A DNA stretch of 49,308 nucleotides from NCBI GenBank assembly GCA_002102555.1, contig MCFL01000182.1:1-49308 (forward strand). The letters run 5' to 3'. The position numbers were made by a program, and so were the translations under genes. The DNA is from Catenaria anguillulae PL171. Lineage: Eukaryota > Blastocladiomycota > Blastocladiomycetes > Blastocladiales > Catenariaceae. Below, in pieces: positions 27,318-37,428 of this stretch. The stretch's first letter is position 1; each line of letters starts with the position of its first letter. Below the pieces are notes generated by a model. The model did no database searches, was not told the origin of the DNA, and saw nothing but the letters and a program-made list of their open reading frames with translations.

Positions 27318-29681
27318 ATGAACGCTGTCGACGGCATTGCGGACGCAATGGCTCACCAAATGCTGCTCGACGGCGACGACCTGTCTGCCGCCATCTCCAC
27401 TGGCCCCGCTGCTGATTCTGGTCCCAGCTATCCTGCCCTGAGCCTGGCCGGCATCGACTTTACCTCGCAGGCAACCTCGCACACGTCCCGCGCCATGCGC
27501 CGTCGTCGCCAGCGTGGCCGCGCCCGTCAACGCCAGCGCCACCTGCACGATGCCCAGAACCCACTTGCCCTCGGCGACGGCGACGGCGACGGCGACGGCG
27601 GCGGTGACGATGGGGATTGGGACAATGATTACACGCGGTCCAAGTCGGTGCATCCTCATCCTCATCCTCATTCGCATGCGCACCATCATCATGCGCCTGA
27701 GAATGGTAATCAGGCACCCAAAAAGGCAGCAAGGGCCGTGTCAACCCCGCCGCCGCCTCGTGGAGACAAGCGTATCAACGCATCGGGCACGTACCATGAC
27801 CTTTCCCTCGGCCCGCGCCGGCGTGCCCCACCTTTGGCCTCGCGCCACTTTACGGGCCCGCTTCCCCCGCCCACCAAAGCCACTTGCCTGATTTCTCCGG
27901 ACCCTGGCCTTCACCCGGCACGCCCATCGTTGCGCATCCACCTCACGCAAACGCAACCCGACATTGACTTGGTTCTCGCCACATCCTGGCCCGAGGTTGA
28001 CTTGCACCTTCCCTGGTTGCTCGCCGACTCGCTCGAACCAGGCGGCTTCCCCACGCAAGACGACCCTGCATCCGCACGCAACCAGCCCATCCACCTCCTG
28101 GGCATGGACACGGAAACGTACCCCTCGCGCCCGCTGCTCGCCACCACCTCGGTTCACAAACACATCCAACCGCCCACCTTCCTGCACGATCCAAACTACC
28201 CTTCGACCATTCAACTTGCATCCCGCTCACGCATTCTCATCATCCCAATCCACTGGCTCGCGCGCCAGCACGGGCCAGCCAGTATCTCGCCCGCCCTCCG
28301 CGCCCTGTTTGCCAACCCGCAAGTCAAATTCACGGGCGTCGCCTTGCAATCCGACCTCGAACCGCTCTACAAGGCCCTGGGCATTCCCAAAATCACGCCC
28401 TCGGGCCGTGTCGTGGACCTCGAACTCGTCGTGCGCGACTGGCGCGTGCCTGCGGGCCTCGACGAGCTCGGCTTCCAATTCACTCCTCTCCTCTCCACAT
28501 CCACACACGCGCGCATTGACGCTGTTCACGGTGGAATTCACATTGACACGCACCCGCACGACCGCAACGCCTACTTGCATGACGAAGACGCGCTGCTTTG
28601 CTTGGGGCATCCCGCACAACCCGGGTACCCGCAAGTGCATGTGGCGGGTTGGAAAAGCACGCCGTTGAGCATGGCCACCAATTGGGACGTGAATCCGGCA
28701 CGGTGGACCGTGGCCATGGCCACGTACGCGGGGCTCGATGCACTCGTGTCACGTGCCGTCGGGTTTGCAATTGGCCCCGTGGTGGATCCGCGCACGTGGA
28801 CGTTGGCAAGCGACAGTGAGACGCCCGTGGTGTTGGCAGTCAATCCTACGTATCGCCCATTTCACGTGCGCTTGTCCACGGCCATTGCCCTTGCCCAGTC
28901 ATCCCAACATGGCGTCGCCGATTCACTCGCCAACGCCCGCCAGGATGGCGTGTCGCCGCTCGTGTGGATTCGTCACATGCTCGCCTTTTTGCACGTGCGG
29001 CACGCGCGCCCGATGCGCGTGAGCAACGCCCACAGATGGATCTTGGGCATGTCCAGTGTCCAGCACCACGTGAAATCCTTGCGGTTGATGCGCGGCGTTC
29101 GCAACAAGCAAGCGCTCATGGACCGTGCCGTTGAGTGGATGGTCAGGACGGGTCTGGTCGAGTGGATCGAGTTGCCGTCCATCACACGCGGCGGCGCCAT
29201 GGAAAAATTTATCACGCACGTGCATGTGGATCGCGCCGTGGTGCCATTGCCTGGCCATCAAGTGGCCAAGCCCACTACGGCCGCGCTCGTCGCGTTTTTG
29301 GTTGAAGAGTTGCCAAGGATCCCTGGATCCGCACGCTCGCTGCTGACGCGCGCTGCGGCCATCGAGTGCTTGGCTTGGACACACCCGGAACTGGCGCTAC
29401 TGGCCGAGCCGCTCGCTCGGCAAGTCGCTGCCGATTGGGTCCGCGAGTTGCTTGGCCAGCGCGACTGGGACCAGCTGGCGAGTGACTGGGCAGGCAAAGT
29501 CAAGGCCCTCGAGCGCGCGCTAGTGAATCGCTTGGGCGTTGAGGCGGATTTGGGGGTCGAGCGCAGAGCAAAGGATCGCGAGCGTGAGCGGCGCAAAAAG
29601 GCTGGAAAGAAGGGCAAGGCGCCCGCGGTGGTTAAAGTGTTGAGTTTGGCGGATATCATGGGCGGCGAGGATTCGGATTGA
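27318..29681 (+). CDS. DEDDy-type 3'-5' exonuclease domain protein
   Basis: A single-exon gene of 787 codons. Residues about 255-480 look like an RNase D/WRN-type exonuclease: motif I LLGMDTETYPS (D264, E266), then IQLASRSRILIIPI, motif II GVALQSDLEPL (D346), RVVDLELVVRDW, and motif III MATYAGLDALVS (Y470, D474). The four acidic residues bind two metal ions and hydrolyse nucleotides from 3' ends. The N-terminal region is disordered, with an Arg-rich tract (RRRRQRGRARQRQR), a Gly/Asp tract from (ggcgac)n near 27573 and a His-rich tract (HPHPHPHSHAHHHH). The C-terminal part has a Lys/Arg helix. Between motifs II and III lies an insert of about 100 residues, longer than usual. An HRDC domain was not recognised. 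The substrate is unknown. Confidence 0.75.
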   Translation: MNAVDGIADAMAHQMLLDGDDLSAAISTGPAADSGPSYPALSLAGIDFTSQATSHTSRAMRRRRQRGRARQRQRHLHDAQNPLALGDGDGDGDGGGDDGDWDNDYTRSKSVHPHPHPHSHAHHHHAPENGNQAPKKAARAVSTPPPPRGDKRINASGTYHDLSLGPRRRAPPLASRHFTGPLPPPTKATCLISPDPGLHPARPSLRIHLTQTQPDIDLVLATSWPEVDLHLPWLLADSLEPGGFPTQDDPASARNQPIHLLGMDTETYPSRPLLATTSVHKHIQPPTFLHDPNYPSTIQLASRSRILIIPIHWLARQHGPASISPALRALFANPQVKFTGVALQSDLEPLYKALGIPKITPSGRVVDLELVVRDWRVPAGLDELGFQFTPLLSTSTHARIDAVHGGIHIDTHPHDRNAYLHDEDALLCLGHPAQPGYPQVHVAGWKSTPLSMATNWDVNPARWTVAMATYAGLDALVSRAVGFAIGPVVDPRTWTLASDSETPVVLAVNPTYRPFHVRLSTAIALAQSSQHGVADSLANARQDGVSPLVWIRHMLAFLHVRHARPMRVSNAHRWILGMSSVQHHVKSLRLMRGVRNKQALMDRAVEWMVRTGLVEWIELPSITRGGAMEKFITHVHVDRAVVPLPGHQVAKPTTAALVAFLVEELPRIPGSARSLLTRAAAIECLAWTHPELALLAEPLARQVAADWVRELLGQRDWDQLASDWAGKVKALERALVNRLGVEADLGVERRAKDRERERRKKAGKKGKAPAVVKVLSLADIMGGEDSD

Positions 29682-29872
29682 CCATGGATGTATTACATGT
29701 GTGAATTTGTATTTTCTTATTGTTGTGGTAAGTATTGACCCTGTGGTTTTTTTTTTGTAAATATTGCAAGTCAGTAAATGCATTGTTGTATTTATCACGA
29801 GCATGTACGACTGCTCGGGTCAACCAACCTACAACAGACTACCAGTATGTACACAACTCGGCAATAAGGAAC
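29682..29872. other. Convergent 3' region
   Basis: A 191-bp tail-to-tail gap between the exonuclease gene and the phosphatase gene. T-rich, with a run of 9 T at about 29748-29756. No separate feature was seen. Confidence 0.4.
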
Positions 29873-32075
29873 TTACTTTGCCACAATCTCATACTCCCAA
29901 CTAATCTTGCTCCCATCCCACACCTTAAACTTGACCTTCTCCCACTCGACCTCAACCACGCCCACCGCCACTGGCCCAATTGGCGGCTTAAAGAGCACCT
30001 CGTCGCCATTGTCCTTGCGATACACCGAGATGGGCGAATGAAAGTTTGTGACTGGACTCACACTCACCTCGACAACGTCCCTGTTCTCATCCATGCGCTG
30101 TGCAGCCACATCATGCCTGTCGCCCGACAACACGATGACGTTTTTCACGCCCTGGTCGCGGATATAGTGCAAAAGATCGCGGCGCTCGTTGCGGAACCCG
30201 TACCAGGTATCGTCGTCAATCGACCAGTTGATGGTCATGGGCACCGAACTCACCAGAAACCGCCAGTTGCACCCTGGTTGCGGGTCCGTGAGCCACCGCT
30301 TCAAGTACGCGAGCTGGTCGGCGCCTAGCATGGAGCTGGTGGGCGTGTTGGGTTGCGTGCGGTACCGGCGCGTGTCCATAAAAAAGAAGCACGCCGGCGG
30401 CGTCGTGTGGTTGAAGTAAACCGTGTCGGGGGCGGCGGGCTTTGGGTTGGTCAAGGCGAGGTATTCAGAGAATACAGAGTTGGCGTTGGGGAAAGGTGGG
30501 GAGGTACCCTTGTTCCAGTTGTTTGAGATTTCGTGGTCCTGTTCATTGGGTCGAGTGAGCATGGGGGGATATTGCACATTGATGATAAAGAGAATGAAGG
30601 AAACGACGTACGTCATATGTAAAGTACATGTTGACCCGCCGACTCACCTCCCTGGCCTCCTTGACATCCATGACATTCTTGTAATGCCACCGGAACGCCT
30701 CCACGGAATCTTTGTAAAACCATGGCACATCGACATAAACCCAGTCGCCGAAGAACAGCATCTGATCCACGCTCTGCAACTCTGGGCGGTTTGCCAAGTC
30801 CCTGAATCCACGAATCCCCGACTCGGAAAAGAAGGGCGTGTCGCGCTTGATACACGATCCAAACGCCACGCTGGCCTTTGCCTTGCGCGCATCCGCCACA
30901 GCATAGTTTGTCTTGAAGGATCCGCCGAGGATCGGATCGCCCGCAAGCCGAGTTCCGAGCTGCCCGTCAACCAAGTAATACTCGTAGCGGGTGTTGGGCG
31001 CCAAACCCGTCAACTCCACATTGCCCAAAGCGTCGGAACCTGCCGCACTGACATCCACCGGTGGGGACGTTGTTGTCCACGACGCGGGCGGATTCACGTC
31101 CAGTGGCCGAAACTGGACTGCGACCTTTGATGTGCCAGGCGTACGGAATGCGACATGGCACGATGTGTCTGTGACGTGCCCAAGGCGCACAAACGTGACC
31201 TTGTCTACATTGCGGAACCAGTAGGGGAAAAACACAATGTAGATGAGGAGGACAAGCCACATGAGCATGATGAGCGGGTTGAGCACGAGGCACAAGATGT
31301 GGCGCCAGGAGCGATACCGTGGCCGTGTCCGCGGTGCTTGGCCAAGTGCGGGAATGTGTTGGTGGGTTGGTGGGAGCGCTGTGGCTGCAGCAGAGCCGGA
31401 TCGGGTAGGGTCTGGGAGGAGGTTTTGTGTAGAAGAAGTCGTGCCAGGACCACTGACGTGCATGTGGTCAAGCGCGTCGAGAAGTGAGCCAAGCGAGTCG
31501 GAGGTTTCTGGGGCGGGTGGGCGGTTTGGGCCTGCAGCCGAACCAGATGTGCGGCGACGCGTCGCAGATGTGGGCGAATAGGATCCGGAACGTTGCGTCG
31601 CAATGGTTTCCGGATCAATTCCAAAGACTCGCGCCCCGGTTGGACCAGAGCGCACTGGCGATGCTGTCCCTGATCCTGGTGTTTGGGATGGCGATGGTGG
31701 TTGCTTGCGTGCATTTCCACGGGTGTAGGCGGAAGGCGGCGCAAAACAGAACAGGTATGTTGTAAGGATGAGGGATACGACGAGGAGCGGCGGAAGCGTC
31801 CACACAATCGGGCGGGCCGGTGCAAAGCACGTGGCTGCGATGCCAAGAATGTGGACCAAGGTGGAGCAGACGACGATGCAGGTGGTGGCGGCACAGCGGC
31901 GCGTAGGCGGGCAGCATTTGCCCAAGCAGGCCTTTGCCGATGTGCGGGCGCTGCTCATCGCTGTACGTGAGTGTGGTGGCTGCGGTGATGGTGACTGGGA
32001 CGATGGTGACTGGGACGATGGTGACGATGGCGGGATGGCAATGGCCGTAGAGCTGTTGGTCGAAGCAGGCGTCAT
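29873..32075 (-). CDS. PhoD-like membrane-anchored phosphatase
   Basis: A 709-residue protein in two exons, 32075-30612 and 30538-29873, with a 73-bp GTACGT...CAG intron inside the active-site motif (TYD|DHEISNNW). The PhoD metallophosphatase core shows SVAFGSCIKRD, LFFGDWVYVD (D444), TYDDHEISNNW (D488-E491) and VIVLSGDRHD (about 625-631), the metal ligands of the family, preceded by a small beta-sandwich-like domain. The N-terminal half contains two hydrophobic segments (CIVVCSTLVHILGIAA and VWTLPPLLVVSLILTTYLF), a Ser/Pro/Thr-rich linker and a third (LVLNPLIMLMWLVLLIYIVFF). It is therefore probably a membrane protein with the catalytic domain on one side. It hydrolyses phosphoester bonds, but the natural substrate is unknown. 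A 15-bp tandem repeat near the start codes for SPSSQSPSSQ. Confidence 0.88.
31987..32031. repeat. 15-bp tandem repeat in the phosphatase N-terminus
   Basis: Two perfect copies and one imperfect copy of gatggtgactgggac, inside the coding start of the PhoD-like gene. It may vary in length between strains. Confidence 0.8.
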
Positions 32076-32491
32076 TCAATCTTCCACAAGAGTAGGTAGA
32101 CGGACGAGGGAGTGGATTTCGTAGAGTGGCTTTGAGCGTTTAATTGATTTAGCTGGTGACAAACACTTTTCATTTCGCCGATGTCGAGATTTCTCATTTT
32201 ACTAACTTGCTTGTCGGAAACTGCTGCTGACTGATCCGCCTTCAGCGAACGATCGGTGGACTCGTTACAGATGTTACGCGTCACCGTCACCATCATAAGC
32301 GGCACTAACTTGCGCGTGCTTGCTTCCCAACCCCTTTCTCGGTCACTCCTCCACCGACAAGACCACATCCAAACTCTTTGGCAAGGGGAAACTCATCCTC
32401 AACATCTCAATCCAGCATAGCACATCCCCTGTTCCCATTCCCGACCTTCCTTCTCTTGCCTCGCATCAGTTTGTGTCGATCCAGCACAATC
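32076..32491. promoter_or_regulatory. Divergent promoter region, PhoD-like / RS-domain gene
   Basis: A 416-bp head-to-head gap. No core element is evident by eye. An upstream open stretch in frame with the ATG at 32492 exists but has no ATG. Confidence 0.35.
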
Positions 32492-34457
32492 ATGGCGGCC
32501 GCTTCCCTCCGCCTTTGCCCATGCCTCAATCCCTCGCCCGACCCGGCCACCCGTGACCCGACCCCGCGCCGCCCGCAAGCCCGCCTTTCACACCTCTTCC
32601 GGCACCACGCCTGCGAACTCGCCCTGCTCGCGAGCCGGTTCCCAGACCTCGACGAAAACTTTCACAATCTGCGTTACTTGCGCACGTTGCTCAACCTCGT
32701 GTGGCCAACTGCAGCACCCAACACTGAGATTGATCGATCGGGCTGCATGCCTGCACTGGGTTTGCCCTTTCGGCGGTATAGGGCGGCGGCAGACGATGGA
32801 CAAGTCGTCGACACGAGGGATGTGTATTTGGCGCCAGACCTTGTGGCGAGGGGGCAGGGACATATGGGCCATTCGGCGGATGCGGCAGCAACAGTACATG
32901 GCATTGCCATGGTGATCAAGATGTATCAGGAAGAGTGGGTGCCCGAAGGCGTCCGGCGGAATATCGAGGCACTTGGATTGAACATTGTGGATGTGCCTGA
33001 AGTTCCTGAGGGCAAGGAAAAGAAGACTACTTTGGACCAACGTACGATCTTGCTTTTCTTTCGAGATGCACACACCCGTGCTGCGCCTTACATATGACAA
33101 TACACGCGTTTGCCTCTCATCCCTGGCACCGGCAGTCATGTCCATGGACGACCTCAAACGCCACTACCTAACCGAGCGCCACGCTCTGCAATCGCTCGAC
33201 CTCGATCCGTTCAAAACCTCACCCGCCATTGCCCTGGCCGCTCTCGGTGTCCAATACCCGTCCCTCTCGTTTGCGTTCGACCTGGCCAGACGTCAATGGA
33301 TCGCTACGGCATCCACAGCCAGCGTAACGTGTCGCGCCATCGGCTTTTCCGTGCATCTCGCCAGAACGACGGCAATCACACAGCTCGTGTTGCTCGCAGC
33401 ACGTGGGATGCAGCCGTCTATTTGGGCACAGGTTGAGAGGGGCGAGAGGAGGGTAAACAAGGTTACATGTACGAACAGATCTCACTTTGGTTGGACAATA
33501 CCAGATGTGCAATTACGTATTGAGATTTTTCTTTCAAAAGTCTTTTTGGAGACATTCACACCACCACTCTCACTTTGCGTTGTTCCCTGCACGTGGGCGG
33601 GTAACATTGTGCACGCGCCGACCAACGGGATCGTGGTTCAAGATGTGCGCGATTCGTCGGAACCAAGGAGCAGGCACGGCCGTCGCGGCGAGATTGATCG
33701 CGAGCGCCATACTCGCCGCCGTGGGAGCGAAAGCAAGTACCGGACTCGGTCGCGCTTTCGTTCGCGCTCAAGATCAAGGCACGGTGACCGCCACACTCGG
33801 TCTCGGTCGCGGTCGCGGTCCGCGACGAGGTCGGCGCAAAGTCAAACCAGGTGGGACTGCCGTCGTGATTTGATACAAGCTGACACAAACATATCACTGC
33901 AAAGTACAAAGAAGGACATGGAGTTAAGGAACAAGCTAAGCCTTGGGCTGGGCGGCGGGTCCGCAAACATTCGCAACGACTCGCATCAGTCCATTTCGGA
34001 AGTCTTATACGATGCAAACGGGAAAGTGTTGCTACAGAAGCCCGAGCAGGTTATTCGCACTATGGTGAGGAATACGATGAGCATAGGCGCGAATGGATTG
34101 GTGGGCCACCTTGGAATGCAACGGGGAATGGCGACGGAAGCTTTGGGAGGAACAAGTGCAGTGACTACCACGGCAACGACGACGATGATGAATGGTCAAA
34201 TCCAACAGCGTCAACAGCAGCCGCAGCAGCAGATGCCGCCGTCACTCGTGCAGAGCATCGGAATGGGAATTGGGATGATTGGTGCTCAACCTGGAGTGAG
34301 CAACAACATGTCGAACTCAAGTGTAATTCAAGAGCTGCAATCCGCTTTGGCGCACATGCAGGCCAGTGGCGCTCCAATTCAATATCCCAGCACCCAAGAA
34401 ATGCCTTCCCCGATTTCGCAACCTATGCCCAACCCGGCCAAATCTGCACTATCATAA
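32492..34457 (+). CDS. Unknown protein with Arg/Ser-rich segment
   Basis: Exons 32492-33041 and 33136-34457 join across a 94-bp GTACGA...CAG intron in frame to give 623 residues. The family is not recognised. The N-terminal about 290 residues look globular and mostly helical (LSHLFRHHACELALLASRF, VHGIAMVIKMYQEEWVPEGV, MDDLKRHYLTERHALQSLD). An RS-type tract (about residues 360-420, with RSRFRSRSRSRHGD and RSRSRSRSATRS) follows, then a Gln/Met/Ser-rich tail (QQRQQQPQQQMPPS). An RS tract suggests a nuclear RNA-processing role, but that is only inference. Part of exon 2 (about 33450-33620) has weaker coding character and may hide another intron. The next open frame is in the same frame, separated by one TAA. 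Confidence 0.55.
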
Positions 34458-34799
34458 ATGACAAGTGCCCTTCAATCCATCGACCCTAGCGACCGCGCGT
34501 CGCTTGCCCTGCACCCACTCTTTGCCCTATGGCTGGCCAACCCAACTGCCGCCGCGCTCGCACACATGCACACGGTAGCTCCCAATTCTGCCACGGGCAC
34601 GGGCACGCCGACGAGCATTCACACGGCGCATGTTACACAGCCCAACGCGCAAGGCCCTGCCTGGTGTGCAATCGCGTCGGTGCCTGTGACCGAGAAGGCA
34701 AGGGCGCATGGGTTTGGGCTTGGGATTGTGTCGGCAATTCGATGGGGGAGGGAGGACGCAGTGAGGGCGTGTGCGGCAAAGGTTATGTTGATGGTTTGA
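34458..34799 (+). CDS. Small ORF in frame after the RS-domain gene
   Basis: 113 codons beginning with ATG immediately after the TAA of the preceding gene and in the same reading frame. It is Ala-rich with one helical segment (LALHPLFALWLANPTAAALAHM). It may be a continuation of the upstream gene interrupted by a sequence error or a missed splice, a separate small protein, or chance open sequence in GC-rich DNA. No homologue is recognised. Confidence 0.3.
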   Translation: MTSALQSIDPSDRASLALHPLFALWLANPTAAALAHMHTVAPNSATGTGTPTSIHTAHVTQPNAQGPAWCAIASVPVTEKARAHGFGLGIVSAIRWGREDAVRACAAKVMLMV

Positions 34800-35045
34800 G
34801 CCGTATACTCGGATCCATTGGCGAATACGGAAACGGCTGTCACCGTGAGGATAAACGCGCGGACAAAAGTCGAATGGTTGGCTGAGTAGGTGATATGATT
34901 GATTGCTGTGGATTTGAGTCATATATTTTGCGGCTCCTTTTGGTGAACCGACATGAATTCGGCCTCGGCAGGCTGTGGACACAACTTGAGGTCAGTCAAA
35001 TTCAACCCTTCGATTGATGCATTATACATATGAAGAAACAATGCA

Positions 35046-37112
35046 ATGGATTGCTCAATGCACTTACATGATCCTTTTGCCGTCCCGCACAATGTGTCTG
35101 ACCTGATCCTCGCCCTCGCCATCCGCCTCGCCGCCAACCAATGCCAAGTCACGACAGCGTACCGGCACGACGAGGACGGGTTTCCAGAGCCGACCGATGG
35201 CGATGACCAGCTTGACGACCTGCTCCGGCAGTATCTCTTGGTGGCGCCTGATCTGCCAATTGCGCAGCAAGCCGCCATTCACCATCACCCTGACATTGAC
35301 CTTGTTGAGCTGTGTGCCAACGGTGACTTGGTGCTTGTCAAGGCGTGGTTTACGGCCATGTATTTACGTTAGCCTCACTGAGACTCGCAAATGGCGTTCC
35401 GCTAACCTTTTGGAATTCACAGGAACCGCAATCGAGTCAAAGTGCTCGACTCGACCGTCATGCACTGCATTACGGCGGCCTCTGCCAGTGGCCACGTTGA
35501 CATCCTGGCCTGGATGCACCGCTACTCGCGCCGCAGTCTGTTTTACTCGGCCGAGGCCATGGATTTGGCCAGCGCAGCGGGCGAGGTGCACGTTCTGCAG
35601 TGGTGGTTGGACTCTGGCCTCAAGCCGCGGTACTCTACGCAGGCTGTCGATGGGGCCAGTGCTAATGGTGAAACCGAGGCTTTGGCATGGTGGCAGACAT
35701 CTGGTTTGGAACTCAAGTACACGGAAGATGCGATGGATGTGGCGAGTGCCGATGGGTGTGTCGAGAGCTTGCAATGGTGGTTGGAATCCGGGCTCACGTG
35801 CCAGTACTCGGAACAGGCTCTGCACGAGGCGACGGCAGCAGGCTGTATCGATGTCCTGGATTGGTGGAAGCGTTCGGGACTCGAGCTCAAGTACGACCCA
35901 AATCGCGTCGTGTATCTGTGTACGAGCTACGGGCGTGTCGATTGTTTCGAGTGGTGGATCACCAAGACGGGCTTGATTGATCGCAGTATGGACTTCAGGC
36001 CCCTCAATTTTGCGCTCGCCATCCCCGACTGCCCGCTCGACGAGTATTGGCTGGCGCTCAAGTGGCGCAATCAACACGGATTGCCGTTGACGGACCTCTG
36101 GTTCATCTGCCTAACCACGTTGGCGGCCAAGGAGGGGCGGTTGGATGTAATCGCCTGGGTGATGGAGGCGGCTCCAATCGATTGCAGCTGGCGAAAGTAT
36201 GCTTTGCGTTGTGCGGCCGCGGCCGGCCAGCTTGACGTCATTGTGCTCATGATTGACGACATGAGCTCAACCGACGAAGAGGAGGAAAAAGAGTTGATCA
36301 AAGCTTGCAAGGAGTTGGTTGACGCCGCATCGAGCAATGGCCATGTTCACATCCTCGAGTGGTGGCAGCAGCAGCACGGGCTCAGCATGAAGCTACAGTA
36401 CACGGCGATGGCCATCGATGACGCGTGCGGGAACGACCATCTCGACATTCTCAAGTGGTGGGCGGCATCGGGACTCGAGTGTCGATACACTCCAAATTGC
36501 GTCAATAATGCCGCACGGAACGACCATGTCCACATTCTCGAATGGTTGCACGAGCAGCCAGCGGCCGCACCCATTTCGTTTCCGAGTGACTACACGAGCA
36601 ATGGAGTCGACGGTGCCTCCAGTCGCGGCCACGTTTCCGTGCTTCAATTCTTTCTTGACAGTGGCCGTGAGTTCAGGCACTCGCAAGCAGCCATCAACGG
36701 CGCATCACAATTTGGGCTCACGCATGTCCTTGATTGGTGGCTCAAGAATCAAGACAAAGTTGCCCTCAAGTACTCTCAAGAAGCCATTCGGAACACTGCA
36801 ACGGTCCCGCTTCTCGAGTGGTGGAAGAGGTCTGGTTTAGACATGAACCTCGATCGCAACTTCAGCGGGTTGATGCCCATGGACAGCGAGGTCGCAAAAT
36901 CCATTCATTGGCTCATCATGAATGGTTTCAAGATCACTTTGCCGCCAAATTGGCTGCGTGCGGGTATCTTTGAGCTCGTCGAGTGCTTTGTTGACGTTGC
37001 AGGGATCAAGGTCACGCCCAAGCTTGTTGAGCAGTTGCGGCAACAGGGGCAGCAAGAGAATGTTTTGGAGTGGTTGGAGGCAAGGATTGACGATGGTAGC
37101 GAGCATACGTGA
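35046..37112 (+). CDS. Tryptophan-rich ankyrin-like repeat protein, copy C
   Basis: A 667-residue protein with exons 35046-35359 and 35423-37112 and a 63-bp GTATTT...CAG intron at the same codon as copy A. Same design: a helical cap, then about 14 repeats of the AxDxASxxGHVxVLxWWxxSGLExKY type. From the cap to about residue 310 it is nearly identical to copy A at the DNA level. After about 35970 it drops to much lower identity and then keeps only the repeat pattern. Its C-terminal end is slightly longer (DDGSEHT). It lies 14.5 kb from copy A in opposite orientation, with the 5' ends facing each other. Function is unknown, presumably protein binding. Confidence 0.85.
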
Positions 37113-37428
37113 AGACTTAGTACACCACACCGAAAGATGTCCTTGCGTTCTCACCGTAGATGTATTTTTTTGTCCTTGCGGAACAAGCGGACAGTTCAAG
37201 GAAAATATGAGCGAAGAAGGCAGGCCTACCGCGGGCCGCCGAACGATGGTCTCGAAACACCGCAATCCGGGTTCGTGACATTGGTGTATGTAGATGGCGA
37301 ATGTGAAAAGACATGGCGACACGCGACCGACGAAGAGCAAGGCAACAAAGAGGGAAACTGGAGCAGTGCCAGTAGAGTGCGAGATTGCGCCAAAACGAGC
37401 GCACAGGCCAACGTGATGTACAAGGTGA
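37113..37428. other. Convergent 3' region
   Basis: A 316-bp tail-to-tail gap between ankyrin-like copy C (+) and PXMP4 (-). It contains only short frames and presumably both 3' UTRs. Confidence 0.4.

Noticed and set aside
33487-33873. Alternative frame with an internal intron in the RS-domain gene
   Set aside because: The uninterrupted frame from 33136 to 34457 joins exon 1 in phase and keeps the RS tract. The alternative needs extra introns without strong sites.
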